Source: Aeromonas sanarellii
GTDB taxonomy: Bacteria > Pseudomonadota > Gammaproteobacteria > Enterobacterales > Aeromonadaceae
Length of the DNA: 64,000 nt
Reading direction: 5' to 3'
Assembly (NCBI RefSeq): GCF_000820085.1
Contig: NZ_CDBN01000053.1
Span: 1-64,000 of the forward strand
A program made the translations under genes and the position numbers. The notes below the pieces were generated by a model, which saw only the letters and a program-made list of their open reading frames with translations, did no database searches and was not told the DNA's origin. Shown here one piece after another: positions 35,695 to 43,913 of this stretch (its first letter is position 1; each line of letters opens with the position of its first letter).

Positions 35695-35722
35695 GGAAGG
35701 GCTTCTGACAAGAAGCCCTTCC
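35695..35722. terminator. Shared hairpin between convergent genes
   Basis: A perfect 12-bp stem GGAAGGGCTTCT / AGAAGCCCTTCC with loop GACA. Neither strand shows a long T-run, so it may act as a bidirectional, weaker terminator or as an mRNA-stabilising end. Confidence 0.7.
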
Positions 35723-35745
35723 TTCGTCAGTCCCGGCGTCTGGCC

Positions 35746-37143
35746 TCACTCGGCCTGCGCCAGTTCCCTCGAGCGGCGGGAGAAGATCAGGGTGTCCAGC
35801 AACCAGATGACCACCATGGAGGCACCGACCAGGGGGAAGGCGGCTCCGAGCAGCACCAGCACGGCGATGGCACCGCGCATGGGGGGCAGACTGGCGGGCC
35901 GGGGGGGCGCGGCGAGTCGGCCTGTCGGGCGGCGGCGCCACCAGATCCAGAGCCCGCTTGCCGAGCTTGCCAGGATCATCAGGCAGATGAGGAGCATGAC
36001 GAGCTGGTGAGGCCAGCCATACATCTTGCCCATGTGCAGCATGACGCCGGTCTCCACCGTCTTGGCGACCGGGCCGTAATCCTGCCAGCGCACGTCCGCC
36101 AGCACCTTGCCGCTGTACTGGTCGATGTGCAGGGTGGCGTCGTTGCGGGGATCGTCGGCAAAGACAGCGATGGTGTAAACTCCGTGCTCGCCGGTCGGCG
36201 GTGTGATGCTGTAGCCCGGGGTGACCCGGCGCTCCCTGGCGATCTCCACCACCTGCTGCAGCGGGATGCGGTGGCTGGCCATCACCATGCCCTCGTGGCC
36301 GCCGCCATGGTTCATGGCGCCGTGGTCGTGGCTCTCGGGCTTGGGTTGGGAGCTCGGCATGGGCAGGGTCTCTGCCCCCCAGGGCACGGTCTGCTCATGG
36401 GCATGGTTGAGGCTGCGGGTCAGGGGGGCGGATTTGGGCACCTCGTTCCACATGGCCGCGGGGAAGCGGTTCCAGAGGTTGGCGAACTGATCCCCCCAGA
36501 AGCCGGTCCAGGTCATGCCGCTCAAGAGCAGCAGCAACAGGAAGCCCGCCCCCCAGAAGCCGACCACGGCGTGCAGATCGCGCCACCAGAGGCGTCCCTT
36601 CTGGTTCGCCCTGGGCCAGAGGATGCCGCCCACCCCAGGACCCTTGCGCGGCCACCAGAGATAGAGGCCGCTGACGAGCAACACTATTCCCCAGCCGGCG
36701 GCCAGCTCTATCAGGCGATCCCCCGTGGTGCCGATCAGCAGATCGGCGTGCAGGGCCCGCGCCACCGCCTGCAGGTTCCACTGGTTATCCTGGGTGCCGA
36801 GCAGGGCGCCGCTGGCGGGATCCATGAACAGGGTCAACTCATGACCCTGCTGGCGGACGATAAACTGGGCGCTCTGATCCGGGGCCGCGGGGGGCAGGTA
36901 CTTGCTCAGGCTGGCGTCCGGCATGGCCATCATCGCCTTGGCCAGCAACTGGTCTGCGCTCCGGGTCTGAGTGCTGGGGGCCACCTTCATCAGCTCGGGG
37001 TACATCAGATTGTCGAGCTGGGGCTTGAACAGATACACCATGCCGGTGAGGGAGAGCAGGATCAGAAAGGGGGCGACGAAGAGCCCGGCATAGAAGTGCC
37101 AGCGCCAGATCCTCTGGTAGTGGTTCGCATCTCGGGTTTTCAT
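35746..37143 (-). CDS. PepSY-associated membrane protein (iron-uptake-linked family)
   Basis: The 465-aa protein has four or five membrane helices, beginning with RIWRWHFYAGLFVAPFLILLSLTGMVYLF (residues about 11-39), a PepSY-type periplasmic segment, WWPRKGPG, WWRDLHAVVGFWGAGFLLLLLLSGMTW near 195 and a C-terminal IWWRRRPTG. A His-rich linker with SHDHGAMNHGGGH may bind metal. Such proteins are often ferric-siderophore-reductase-like or iron-uptake accessories. No Fur box was confirmed. ATG 37143 has AAGGA 6 nt upstream. Confidence 0.82.
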   Translation of the reverse strand: MKTRDANHYQRIWRWHFYAGLFVAPFLILLSLTGMVYLFKPQLDNLMYPELMKVAPSTQTRSADQLLAKAMMAMPDASLSKYLPPAAPDQSAQFIVRQQGHELTLFMDPASGALLGTQDNQWNLQAVARALHADLLIGTTGDRLIELAAGWGIVLLVSGLYLWWPRKGPGVGGILWPRANQKGRLWWRDLHAVVGFWGAGFLLLLLLSGMTWTGFWGDQFANLWNRFPAAMWNEVPKSAPLTRSLNHAHEQTVPWGAETLPMPSSQPKPESHDHGAMNHGGGHEGMVMASHRIPLQQVVEIARERRVTPGYSITPPTGEHGVYTIAVFADDPRNDATLHIDQYSGKVLADVRWQDYGPVAKTVETGVMLHMGKMYGWPHQLVMLLICLMILASSASGLWIWWRRRPTGRLAAPPRPASLPPMRGAIAVLVLLGAAFPLVGASMVVIWLLDTLIFSRRSRELAQAE

Positions 37144-37418
37144 CTCGGATCCTTGCGGCAAGGGCAAACATTGCAGTTAGTGGAAGGTTTGTCGGCGCGG
37201 ATGATAGCAGCAACGTTTTGTTAACTGCAACAGAACATGGCACGGGCGTCGCCGGGGGGCAGAAAGGCGAAACACATGGGGGATTGTGGCCGGGCGGGCG
37301 TGGTCGAGAGCGCGGGACTGCCGCCGCCAAAATGGACTTTCAGCAGATAAATCCTTACCTTGTTGCAACATGCCACCCTCTGGGTGAAGTCGGGAAGGAT
37401 CCAAGGAAGGAGACTGGC
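37144..37418. promoter_or_regulatory. Divergent region with 9-bp inverted repeat
   Basis: TTGCAGTTA (37171-37179) and TAACTGCAA (37222-37230) form a perfect inverted repeat 42 bp apart. A minus-strand promoter for the PepSY gene, TTGCAG and TATCAT with an 18-bp spacer (37200-37230), overlaps the distal arm, so repressor looping is possible. Nothing else was recognised in the gap. Confidence 0.5.
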
Positions 37419-37814
37419 GTGACGTTGAAACCACACGGCCATTTCGAGATGCAGCGACGGGGGCAGGTGCTGATCTGCCGTCCGAGCGGCCCCTTCAATC
37501 TGGCGGGGGCCATGGCCTATGAGGCGCAGTTCAGCCAGCAGATCGCCAGCCTGCATGCCGCGCCCTGGGGCATAGTCGAGGTGGCGACCGAGTTCGAGGC
37601 GGCCGGGCCCGAGGTGCTGGCGCGCTTTCGCCGCCAGTTTGGCTGGTGTGCCACCCACGGCTGTGCCTTTCTGGCGGTGGTGGTGACGGGCGGGTTCAAG
37701 CGCTATCTGGCGGATCGGGTCTTTCACGAGTTGCCGTTTCAGGGGATCCGCTACTTCGAGCAGACTGACGAGGCGCTGCTCTGGCTGGAACAGCAGCTGG
37801 CCGAGCTTGTCTGA
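37419..37814 (+). CDS. Small protein of unknown function (possible STAS-like fold)
   Basis: The 131-aa protein has no signal or membrane helix. The pattern RRGQVLICRPSGPFNLAGAMAYEAQF followed by WGIVEVATEFEAAGPEVLARF and GCAFLAVVVTGGFKRYLAD suggests alternating beta-alpha units resembling SpoIIAA/STAS regulators; this is a structural guess only. The GTG at 37419 has a strong AAGGAG 7 nt upstream; an in-frame ATG at 37218 would add an unlikely Gly-rich leader. Confidence 0.65.
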   Translation: MTLKPHGHFEMQRRGQVLICRPSGPFNLAGAMAYEAQFSQQIASLHAAPWGIVEVATEFEAAGPEVLARFRRQFGWCATHGCAFLAVVVTGGFKRYLADRVFHELPFQGIRYFEQTDEALLWLEQQLAELV

Positions 37815-37853
37815 ACGACATCAATGGAGTGGCGAACGAGCCCCTTCAGCGGA

Positions 37854-38141
37854 TTAACTCAACGTGATAAACCACTTGTCCCGCTCGTCGAGACAGTCGG
37901 GCTCACCCATCTCGAATTCGCGGCAGATCAGCGGGCGTACCTCGTAGATGCGGCACATCATGGTGTTCCGGTCGAGCGCCGCGCACCAGCCATCTTCCAG
38001 CCGGTGCATCACCGGCACCTCGCCTTCCCGCTCTTCGACATAGCGGTCCGGCACGCCAGTATCGGTAAACAGCATCACCTCGAGGCGGCAGCAGCACGCC
38101 TCGCAGTTCTGGCAGCTTACTTCGGGAGTTGTCCGGGTCAT
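37854..38141 (-). CDS. YkgJ-family cysteine-cluster protein
   Basis: The 95-aa protein belongs to the YkgJ (CxxCxACC) family. Conserved cysteines CQNCEACCCRLE near residue 10, CAALD near 53, CRIYEVRPLICREFE near 63 and the final CLDE are consistent with a zinc or iron-sulfur site. Function unknown. The ATG is 72 bp from the dbpA stop on the same strand, with the dbpA terminator between. Confidence 0.88.
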   Translation of the reverse strand: MTRTTPEVSCQNCEACCCRLEVMLFTDTGVPDRYVEEREGEVPVMHRLEDGWCAALDRNTMMCRIYEVRPLICREFEMGEPDCLDERDKWFITLS

Positions 38142-38177
38142 GGCACCTGCCTCGCCGTCATGGGCACGGAAGAATAG

Positions 38178-38203
38178 GAAACAGGCGCCGGTGCGGCGCC
38201 TGT
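38178..38203 (-). terminator. Terminator of dbpA
   Basis: ACAGGCGCCG / CGGCGCCTGT stem; read on the minus strand it is followed by TTTCCTATT. It lies 11 bp beyond the stop at 38214. Confidence 0.85.
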
Positions 38204-38213
38204 GGTCTGAACC

Positions 38214-39593
38214 TTAGCCCAGTTTGCGGGCACGGTAGCTGCGCCCCTTGATCTTGCCTTCCTGCAGTCGCTTGAGCGCCGCCTTGGCCGCGCCCTGTCT
38301 GACCGCGACGTAGGAGTACTGCTCGGCGATCTGGATCTTGCCGACGTCGGCCCCGGCAATGCCGCCTTCGCCGGTCAGGGCGCCCAGGATGTCGCCGGCG
38401 CGCACCTTGCTCTTGCGGCCCGCGTCGATGGAGAGGGTCACCATCTGCGGCGCGATCGGCTTGATCTCGCGGCCTATCCCGTCGAGATCGCCAAGCGGCA
38501 TCGGCGCTTTCTGGTACTCCTCGATAAAGTTGACGCGCTGGGCCTCGTTGGGCTGGTAGAGGCTCAGGGCCAGGCCCTGCTGACCGGCGCGACCGGTGCG
38601 GCCGATGCGGTGCACATGCACTTCCGGGTCGTAGGTCAGCTCGTAGTTGATGACGGCGCCCAGCTCCTTGATGTCGAGCCCGCGGGCGGCCACGTCGGTG
38701 GCCACCAGTATGGTGGCGCTGCCGTTGGCGAAGCGCACCAGCACCTGATCCCGCTCCCGCTGCTCCAGATCGCCGTTCAGCGCCAGCGCCGAGAAGCCCT
38801 TGGCGGCCAGATGGTCGGCCACCTCGTTGCAGGCGCGCTTGGTGTTGCAGAACACCACGCAGGAGCCCGGCTGATAGTGGCTCAGCAGCCAGGTGAGCGC
38901 GTCCAGGCGTTGGCCGGCCGGCACTTCGTACAGCGTCTGCGCGATGGCGCTCTCTTCATGGAGCGACTCCACGCTCACCTCGACCGGGTTGCGCTGCACG
39001 CCGCGGCTCATCCGGGCGATCCCCTCCGGATAGGTGGCGGAGAAGAGCAGGGTCTGACGCTCGTGCGGGGCATAGCTGATGACACGGTTGATGTCCTCGC
39101 CAAAGCCCATGTCCAGCATGCGGTCCGCCTCGTCCAGCACCAGGGTCTGGAGGCCATCCAGATCCAGGGTACCCTGCTCCAGGTGCTTGAGGATCCGGCC
39201 CGGGGTGCCGACGGCGATGTGGGCACCGAAGCCTAGGGTGGCCGATTGCGGGGCGGTCGGGGTGCCGCCGCACAGGGTCACCAGCTTGACGTTGGGCAGG
39301 GTGCGGGCGAGGCGGCGGATCTCGGTGGCCACCTGATCCGCCAGTTCGCGGGTCGGGCAGAGCACCAGGGCCTGTACCTCGAGCCGGTTGACGTCGAGGC
39401 GGGAGAGCAGGCCGAGGCCGAAGGCGGCTGTCTTGCCGCTGCCGGTTTTTGCCTTGGCGATCAAGTCTTTGCCATCGAGTACCAGGGGCAGGCTCTGGGC
39501 CTGGATCGGGGTCATCTGCAGATAGCCCAGGCTGACGAGGTTCTCTTGCAGGGCGGGGGAGAGGGTGAGGCTGCTAAATTCGCTGTTGTTCAC
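38214..39593 (-). CDS. dbpA: ATP-dependent 23S rRNA helicase DbpA
   Basis: DbpA unwinds 23S rRNA helix 92 during large-subunit assembly. The 459-aa protein has all DEAD-box motifs: Q motif region MTPIQAQSLP, motif I AKTGSGKT (48-55), PTRELA, TPGR, LDEADRMLD, SAT, VATDVAARGLD and HRIGRTGR. The C-terminal 70 residues form the DbpA RNA-binding domain (SKVRAGDILGALTGEGGI, AEQYSYVAVRQG). E. coli DbpA is 457 aa. Confidence 0.96.
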   Translation of the reverse strand: MNNSEFSSLTLSPALQENLVSLGYLQMTPIQAQSLPLVLDGKDLIAKAKTGSGKTAAFGLGLLSRLDVNRLEVQALVLCPTRELADQVATEIRRLARTLPNVKLVTLCGGTPTAPQSATLGFGAHIAVGTPGRILKHLEQGTLDLDGLQTLVLDEADRMLDMGFGEDINRVISYAPHERQTLLFSATYPEGIARMSRGVQRNPVEVSVESLHEESAIAQTLYEVPAGQRLDALTWLLSHYQPGSCVVFCNTKRACNEVADHLAAKGFSALALNGDLEQRERDQVLVRFANGSATILVATDVAARGLDIKELGAVINYELTYDPEVHVHRIGRTGRAGQQGLALSLYQPNEAQRVNFIEEYQKAPMPLGDLDGIGREIKPIAPQMVTLSIDAGRKSKVRAGDILGALTGEGGIAGADVGKIQIAEQYSYVAVRQGAAKAALKRLQEGKIKGRSYRARKLG

Positions 39594-40156
39594 AAAAGGA
39601 CTCTATATCGGAGAAAACGGGCTGCGCCGGGCGCAGGGGCGCGCATTGTACCAGAATCCCCCGCCGGATGTGGCGCAAATTTGAGCGACAGTGCGGGAGC
39701 CTGCCTTCCCGCCCCGGCAGGGGAGTCTGGGCTGCCAGCCGGGCAGGGATCATGCGAGTCACCGTTCCGCTGTCGTGGAAATAGGTTGATGGCGCCGTCA
39801 TCATTCATTGCAAATAAGATAAACGTTTGTCATTTCGCCTTGATTAAATAAAGCGGTCGTAAATTTGACAGGTTGGCTGCGACGCCACTGTGCGAATTTT
39901 AAAGGGATGTAATGCGGCTGTGAAAATAAGCCTTTAATGTGAAGTGGATTATTTTTAAGTAATTGTTTTATAATGATTTAATTGTTTTGTGGACGATGGA
40001 TTAATACCGGCGAAATTGTTTAATTAATTTAAAAACGTTTGTATTATCCTGCATGCATATTTTTACCGCGGATTGTGATGGCTATCAGATTTTTAAATGT
40101 GCAAATGTCTATGATGGCGCCGGTCAAAAATTACAATTCACTCAGGTGCTACAGGT
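39594..40156 (+). promoter_or_regulatory. AT-rich regulatory region of the nucleoside transporter gene
   Basis: This 563-bp gap is much more AT-rich than the rest of the window, especially 39790-40060. Two copies of AAACGTTTGT, at 39821-39830 and 40033-40042, contain the palindromic AAACGTTT core shared by PurR/CytR-like LacI-family operators. A CRP-like site TGTGA-N6-TCAGA lies at 40074-40089, about 75 bp before the start codon. Another TGTGA half-site occurs near 39921. CRP and a LacI-type repressor are the plausible regulators. Confidence 0.55.
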
Positions 40157-41362
40157 ATGGAATACGTTCACTTTGTGCTCGGACTCGTGATGGTCCTGGC
40201 TCTGGCGTTGCTGGCAAACCGCCGCAACTGGAAACAGATCAAGCCGCGCTACATCGGTCAACTGCTGGTGGTCGAGCTGGCGCTCGCCTGGTTCATGCTG
40301 AACTCCGAAGTGGGTCTGGCCGTCATCGGCGGGTTCGCCGCCGGTTTCACCAAGCTGATGGAGTTTGCCAAGCAGGGGACCGACTTCGTGTTCGGCGGCC
40401 TGATGAACGAGGGGGCCTTCTCCTTCTTCCTGATGGTGCTGATGCCCATCGTCTTCATCTCCGTGCTGATCGGCATCCTGCAGTACATCCGCCTGCTGCC
40501 CATCGTCATTCGCGGCATCGGCACCGTGCTGGCCAAGATCAACGGCATGGGCAAGCTGGAGTCCTTCAACGCCATCAGCTCCATGATCGTCGGCCAGTCC
40601 GAGAACTTCATCGCGCTGAAAAACGTGCTGCCGCACCTGAACGAGAAGCAGATGTACACCCTGGCGGCGACCGCCATGTCCACCGTCTCCATGTCCATCG
40701 TCGGTGCCTACATGCAGATGATCGAGCCGCGCTACGTGGTGGCGGCCCTGGTGCTCAACATGTTCAGCACCTTCATCGTGCTGTCGCTGATCAACCCCTA
40801 CGAGCCGGACAATACCGTGACCGACGCCAAGGCGCTGGCCGAGGGTGACGAGCACCACACCCCGAAGAAGGAGAACTTCTTCGAGATGCTGGGCGAATAC
40901 ATCATGGCCGGTTTCACCGTGGCGGTCATCGTCGGTGCCATGCTGGTGGGCTTCATCGCCCTGATCGCCCTCATCAACTTCCTGTTCGAGGCGGCATTTG
41001 GGGTCAACTTCCAGCACGTCATGGGCTACATCTTCTACCCCATCGCCTGGATCCTGGGCATCCCGAGCGGTGAGGCGCTGCAGGCCGGCTCCATCATGGC
41101 GACCAAGCTGGTGACCAACGAGTTCGTGGCCATGATGGATCTCGGCAAGATCGCCGCCGAGCTCTCCCCGCGTACCGTCGGCATGCTCTCCATCTTCATG
41201 GTGTCGTTCGCCAACTTCAGCTCCATCGGCATCATCGCCGGTGCGGTGAAGGCGCTGAACGAAGAAAAGGGCAACATGGTCTCCCGCTTCGGCCTGAAGC
41301 TGGTCTACGGCTCCACCCTGGTGAGCCTGCTCTCCGCCGTCATCGCCGGTGTGATGCTCTAA
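40157..41362 (+). CDS. CNT-family nucleoside/H+ (or Na+) transporter, NupC-like
   Basis: The 401-aa protein has about ten hydrophobic segments and the concentrative nucleoside transporter pattern: [44 protein letters not shown] near 140, [23 protein letters not shown] and the closing [27 protein letters not shown]. The GQSENF and NEFVA motifs form the nucleoside site in this family. NupC or NupX type cannot be separated here. AGGT precedes the ATG closely; a CRP-like and LacI-type operator region lies upstream. Confidence 0.92.
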   Translation: MEYVHFVLGLVMVLALALLANRRNWKQIKPRYIGQLLVVELALAWFMLNSEVGLAVIGGFAAGFTKLMEFAKQGTDFVFGGLMNEGAFSFFLMVLMPIVFISVLIGILQYIRLLPIVIRGIGTVLAKINGMGKLESFNAISSMIVGQSENFIALKNVLPHLNEKQMYTLAATAMSTVSMSIVGAYMQMIEPRYVVAALVLNMFSTFIVLSLINPYEPDNTVTDAKALAEGDEHHTPKKENFFEMLGEYIMAGFTVAVIVGAMLVGFIALIALINFLFEAAFGVNFQHVMGYIFYPIAWILGIPSGEALQAGSIMATKLVTNEFVAMMDLGKIAAELSPRTVGMLSIFMVSFANFSSIGIIAGAVKALNEEKGNMVSRFGLKLVYGSTLVSLLSAVIAGVML

Positions 41363-41387
41363 CTCATCCCTCCGCGCTCGCGCTGAC

Positions 41388-41417
41388 AACCCCCTGCCTC
41401 GGCAGGGGGTTGTTTTT
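41388..41417 (+). terminator. Terminator of the nucleoside transporter gene
   Basis: AACCCCCTGCC / GGCAGGGGGTT stem with two-base loop, then GTTTTTT, 25 bp after the stop. Confidence 0.95.
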
Positions 41418-41488
41418 TGGGCGTCTGGCGGTCTCAGGCCGTCCACAAGGGGCAGGGCCTGGCCCTGTCAGACGGCGTGGGGCAGGGG

Positions 41489-41938
41489 TCAGAGCTTGCC
41501 CCTGACCAGCCACTTGTCCAGCGCATTGGCGAAGCGCTGCTTGTCGGCGGCGTTGAGGGGGGCGGGGCCGCCGGTCTGAACCCCGGCTGAGCGCAGTTCT
41601 TCCATGAAGTTGCGCATGCCGAGGCGCGCCTTGATGGTTTCGCGGGTGTAGATCTCGCCGCGGGGGTTGAGCGCCTCGCCCCCGGCATCGATCACCCAGG
41701 AGGCGAGGGGGATGTCGCCGGTGATCACCAGGTCGCCGGGTTTGACCTGCTGGGCGATGACATGATCCGCCACATCGAACCCCTTCTCCACCTGCTGGGT
41801 CTTGATGAAGGGGGAGGGGGGCACCCGCAACCCCTGGTTCGCCACCAGGGTGGTGACGACCTGGGCGCGGTGGGCGGCGCGGTAGAGGATCTCCTTGATT
41901 GGGAGCGGGCAGGCATCGGCATCAACCCAGATGGGCAT
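41489..41938 (-). CDS. yaiI: YaiI/YqxD-family protein (UPF0178)
   Basis: The 149-aa protein belongs to UPF0178: [16 protein letters not shown] at the N-terminus, VANQGLRVP near 37, [25 protein letters not shown] near 60 and NPRGEIYT. These resemble PIN-like nuclease folds with several conserved Asp residues; activity is not established. ATG 41938 has AGGAAA about 8 nt upstream. It is divergent from zntB. Confidence 0.93.
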   Translation of the reverse strand: MPIWVDADACPLPIKEILYRAAHRAQVVTTLVANQGLRVPPSPFIKTQQVEKGFDVADHVIAQQVKPGDLVITGDIPLASWVIDAGGEALNPRGEIYTRETIKARLGMRNFMEELRSAGVQTGGPAPLNAADKQRFANALDKWLVRGKL

Positions 41939-42042
41939 GGCATGGTTTCCTGTGTCTGAGGCGAGGCGGCATCTTAGCACGGCCGGTGCGGGGCGGCTGC
42001 CCCGGGGCTGAGTCGGGCCCGGCTTTGGTGTAAGCTGGGCCG

Positions 42043-43035
42043 ATGACCATGAGCGAGAAGGACGTGTGGATGGATCGGGTGCCCAGTGACGTGATTTATG
42101 GCCTGACCCTGGATGGCAAGGGAGGCATGCAGCCGCTGGCGGCGGGCAGCGAGATTCCGGCAGCCCAGCCCGGCTGGCTGCATCTGGATTACGGCAACCC
42201 GGAGGCCGCGCGCTGGCTGCTGCAGACCCCCTTGCTGGGGGAGGCGGCGCGCGAGGCCCTGCTCGGCCAGAGCAACAGGCCCAAGCTGGTGCGGATGGGG
42301 GAGACGGTGCTGCTGATCCTGCGGGGCATCAACCACAACAAGGATCACAGACCCGAAGAGATGGTGGCGCTGCGCATCTACATCACGCCGGATCTCATCA
42401 TCAGCAGTCGCCGCCGTCCGCTGCTCTCCGAGAAGGACGTGTTCGAGCAGTTGACGCTGGGGGGAGGCGCCGACTCCCCCGCCGACTGGCTGGTGGAGAT
42501 CTGCGATGCCCTGACCGACAGGGCCGGGGAATTCGTCGAGGAGCTGCACGATCAGATCCTGGATCTGGAGGAGATGGTGCTGATGCGCGATCTGCCCCCC
42601 AATGGCCGGCTGGCACGGATCCGCAAGCAGCTCATCATGATCCGCCGCTACCTCTCCCCCCAGCGGGATCTGGTAGCGCGCCTGGCTAACGAGAAGATCA
42701 GCTGGCTGGACGAGGATGACAGGCGGCGCCTGCTCGACATCGCCGATCGGTTGCGGCGCTGGCTTGACGATCTGGATGCCGGCGTGGCGCGCACCGCCGT
42801 GCTGGCGGACGAGATCAACAACCTGATGGCGGAGGCGACCAACCGCCGCGCCTACCAGATGTCGGTGATGGCGCTGCTGTTCCTGCCCGCCAGCTTCCTG
42901 ACCGGCCTGTTCGGCATCAACCTGGGGGGCATGCCGGGGGCCGAGAGCCCGACCGCCTTCTGGGTCTTCTGTGGTTCCCTGCTGGCGCTGGCGACCGGAC
43001 TCGCGGTCTGGCTCAAGCACAGGCGCTGGTGGTAA
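42043..43035 (+). CDS. zntB: Zinc transporter ZntB (CorA family)
   Basis: The 330-aa protein shares the CorA-family architecture: a long cytoplasmic N-terminal domain with coiled helices ([42 protein letters not shown]), then two C-terminal helices with the GxN-type loop GINLGGMPG. The motif is GIN where CorA has GMN, as in ZntB, which carries zinc in enterics. ATG 42043 (MTMSEKD) is used; ATG 42049 is nearly as good. The stop lies 9 bp before the MscS-like gene, so both are co-transcribed. Confidence 0.9.
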   Translation: MTMSEKDVWMDRVPSDVIYGLTLDGKGGMQPLAAGSEIPAAQPGWLHLDYGNPEAARWLLQTPLLGEAAREALLGQSNRPKLVRMGETVLLILRGINHNKDHRPEEMVALRIYITPDLIISSRRRPLLSEKDVFEQLTLGGGADSPADWLVEICDALTDRAGEFVEELHDQILDLEEMVLMRDLPPNGRLARIRKQLIMIRRYLSPQRDLVARLANEKISWLDEDDRRRLLDIADRLRRWLDDLDAGVARTAVLADEINNLMAEATNRRAYQMSVMALLFLPASFLTGLFGINLGGMPGAESPTAFWVFCGSLLALATGLAVWLKHRRWW

Positions 43036-43044
43036 GGAGTGAAC

Positions 43045-43563
43045 ATGACGACATGGGAATCTTTTGGCTGGACCCTGCTGTTGCTGCTGGGTCACACCCT
43101 GATCCGCGGCCTCATCCACAAGAGCCTGATGGCCCTTGGCCAGAGCCGGCAGGTGAGCGAGAACCGGGTGATCTACGTGGAGCACGTGTTCCACTTCCTG
43201 CTCGGCTGCGCCACCCTGCTGATCCTGGCGGGGGTCTGGGGGCTCGACTTCTCCCGGCTGGTGGTGCTCGCCTCCTCCTTCTTCGCGGTGCTCGGCGTCG
43301 CCATGGTGGCCCAGTGGTCGATCCTCTCCAACATCACCGCCAGCATCACCATCTTCTTCGCCTTCCCCTACAAGATCGGCGACCGGATCCGCATCCTGGA
43401 CAAGGACGATTCCGTCACCGGCGTCATCACCGAGATCGGCCTCTTCTATGTGCGGGTGCGGGATGACAACGGCGATCTGGTCACCTACCCGGCCAACCTT
43501 ATCCTGCAAAAGCCGGTCAGGCGGCTGGAGGGCAAGGAGGTTGAACCCCTGCAACCGGAATGA
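43045..43563 (+). CDS. MscS-like small mechanosensitive channel domain protein
   Basis: The 172-aa protein has three hydrophobic segments (WTLLLLLGHTLIRGLI, FLLGCATLLILAGVW, VVLASSFFAVLGVAMVAQWSILSNITASI) and the MscS beta-domain strand pattern FPYKIGDRIRI, VTGVITEIGLFYVRV, DNGDLVTYPANLIL. It is shorter than MscS (286 aa) and lacks the C-terminal domain. It may tune membrane tension or metal flux alongside ZntB. ATG 43045 has AGGAG 5 nt upstream; a GTG at 43039 overlaps this ribosome site. Confidence 0.87.
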   Translation: MTTWESFGWTLLLLLGHTLIRGLIHKSLMALGQSRQVSENRVIYVEHVFHFLLGCATLLILAGVWGLDFSRLVVLASSFFAVLGVAMVAQWSILSNITASITIFFAFPYKIGDRIRILDKDDSVTGVITEIGLFYVRVRDDNGDLVTYPANLILQKPVRRLEGKEVEPLQPE

Positions 43564-43600
43564 AGAAGGCTCCCGCGGGATCCTTCTGCTGGTCGGGGGC

Positions 43601-43849
43601 TCAACGCTCGAAGAAGCGGTAGAGGTGTTCGACCTGGATGGGGCAATCGGCCACCAGATGGATGTGGTCGCGAGCCTCCTCGGTGGAGGAGAAACTCATG
43701 GGACACCCCAGGGTATCCGTCATCACGTAGAGATGGCCGTCCTGCCCCCGAAACTCCACGATCCAGCCGGGCGCGATGATGTCGTGCATGATCTCCGCCT
43801 CCCTGAACCTGTGCTGCTGGTGAAGCGCACGCAATTCGCTGACTGTCAT
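43601..43849 (-). CDS. Small protein of unknown function
   Basis: The 82-aa protein MTVSELRALHQQHRFREAEIM has no recognised domain. It is mixed alpha/beta, with GWIVEFRGQDGHLYVMTD near residue 27 and FSSTEEARDHIHLV near 52, a possible small nucleic-acid- or ligand-binding fold. An AGGAGG ribosome site lies 5 nt before the ATG. It faces the MscS-like gene convergently and lies alone on its strand, just 64 bp downstream of the antiporter gene's stop. Confidence 0.65.
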   Translation of the reverse strand: MTVSELRALHQQHRFREAEIMHDIIAPGWIVEFRGQDGHLYVMTDTLGCPMSFSSTEEARDHIHLVADCPIQVEHLYRFFER

Positions 43850-43913
43850 GACATCCTCCTGTGACTCATGGCGCCACCCTCAAGTCTAGCTCGCAGCCAA
43901 GGATGCGGCCCCT

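Noticed and set aside
40039..40848. Frame overlapping the nucleoside transporter
   Set aside because: It is out of frame with the transporter gene and starts in the AT-rich regulatory region; composition is arginine-rich and non-native.
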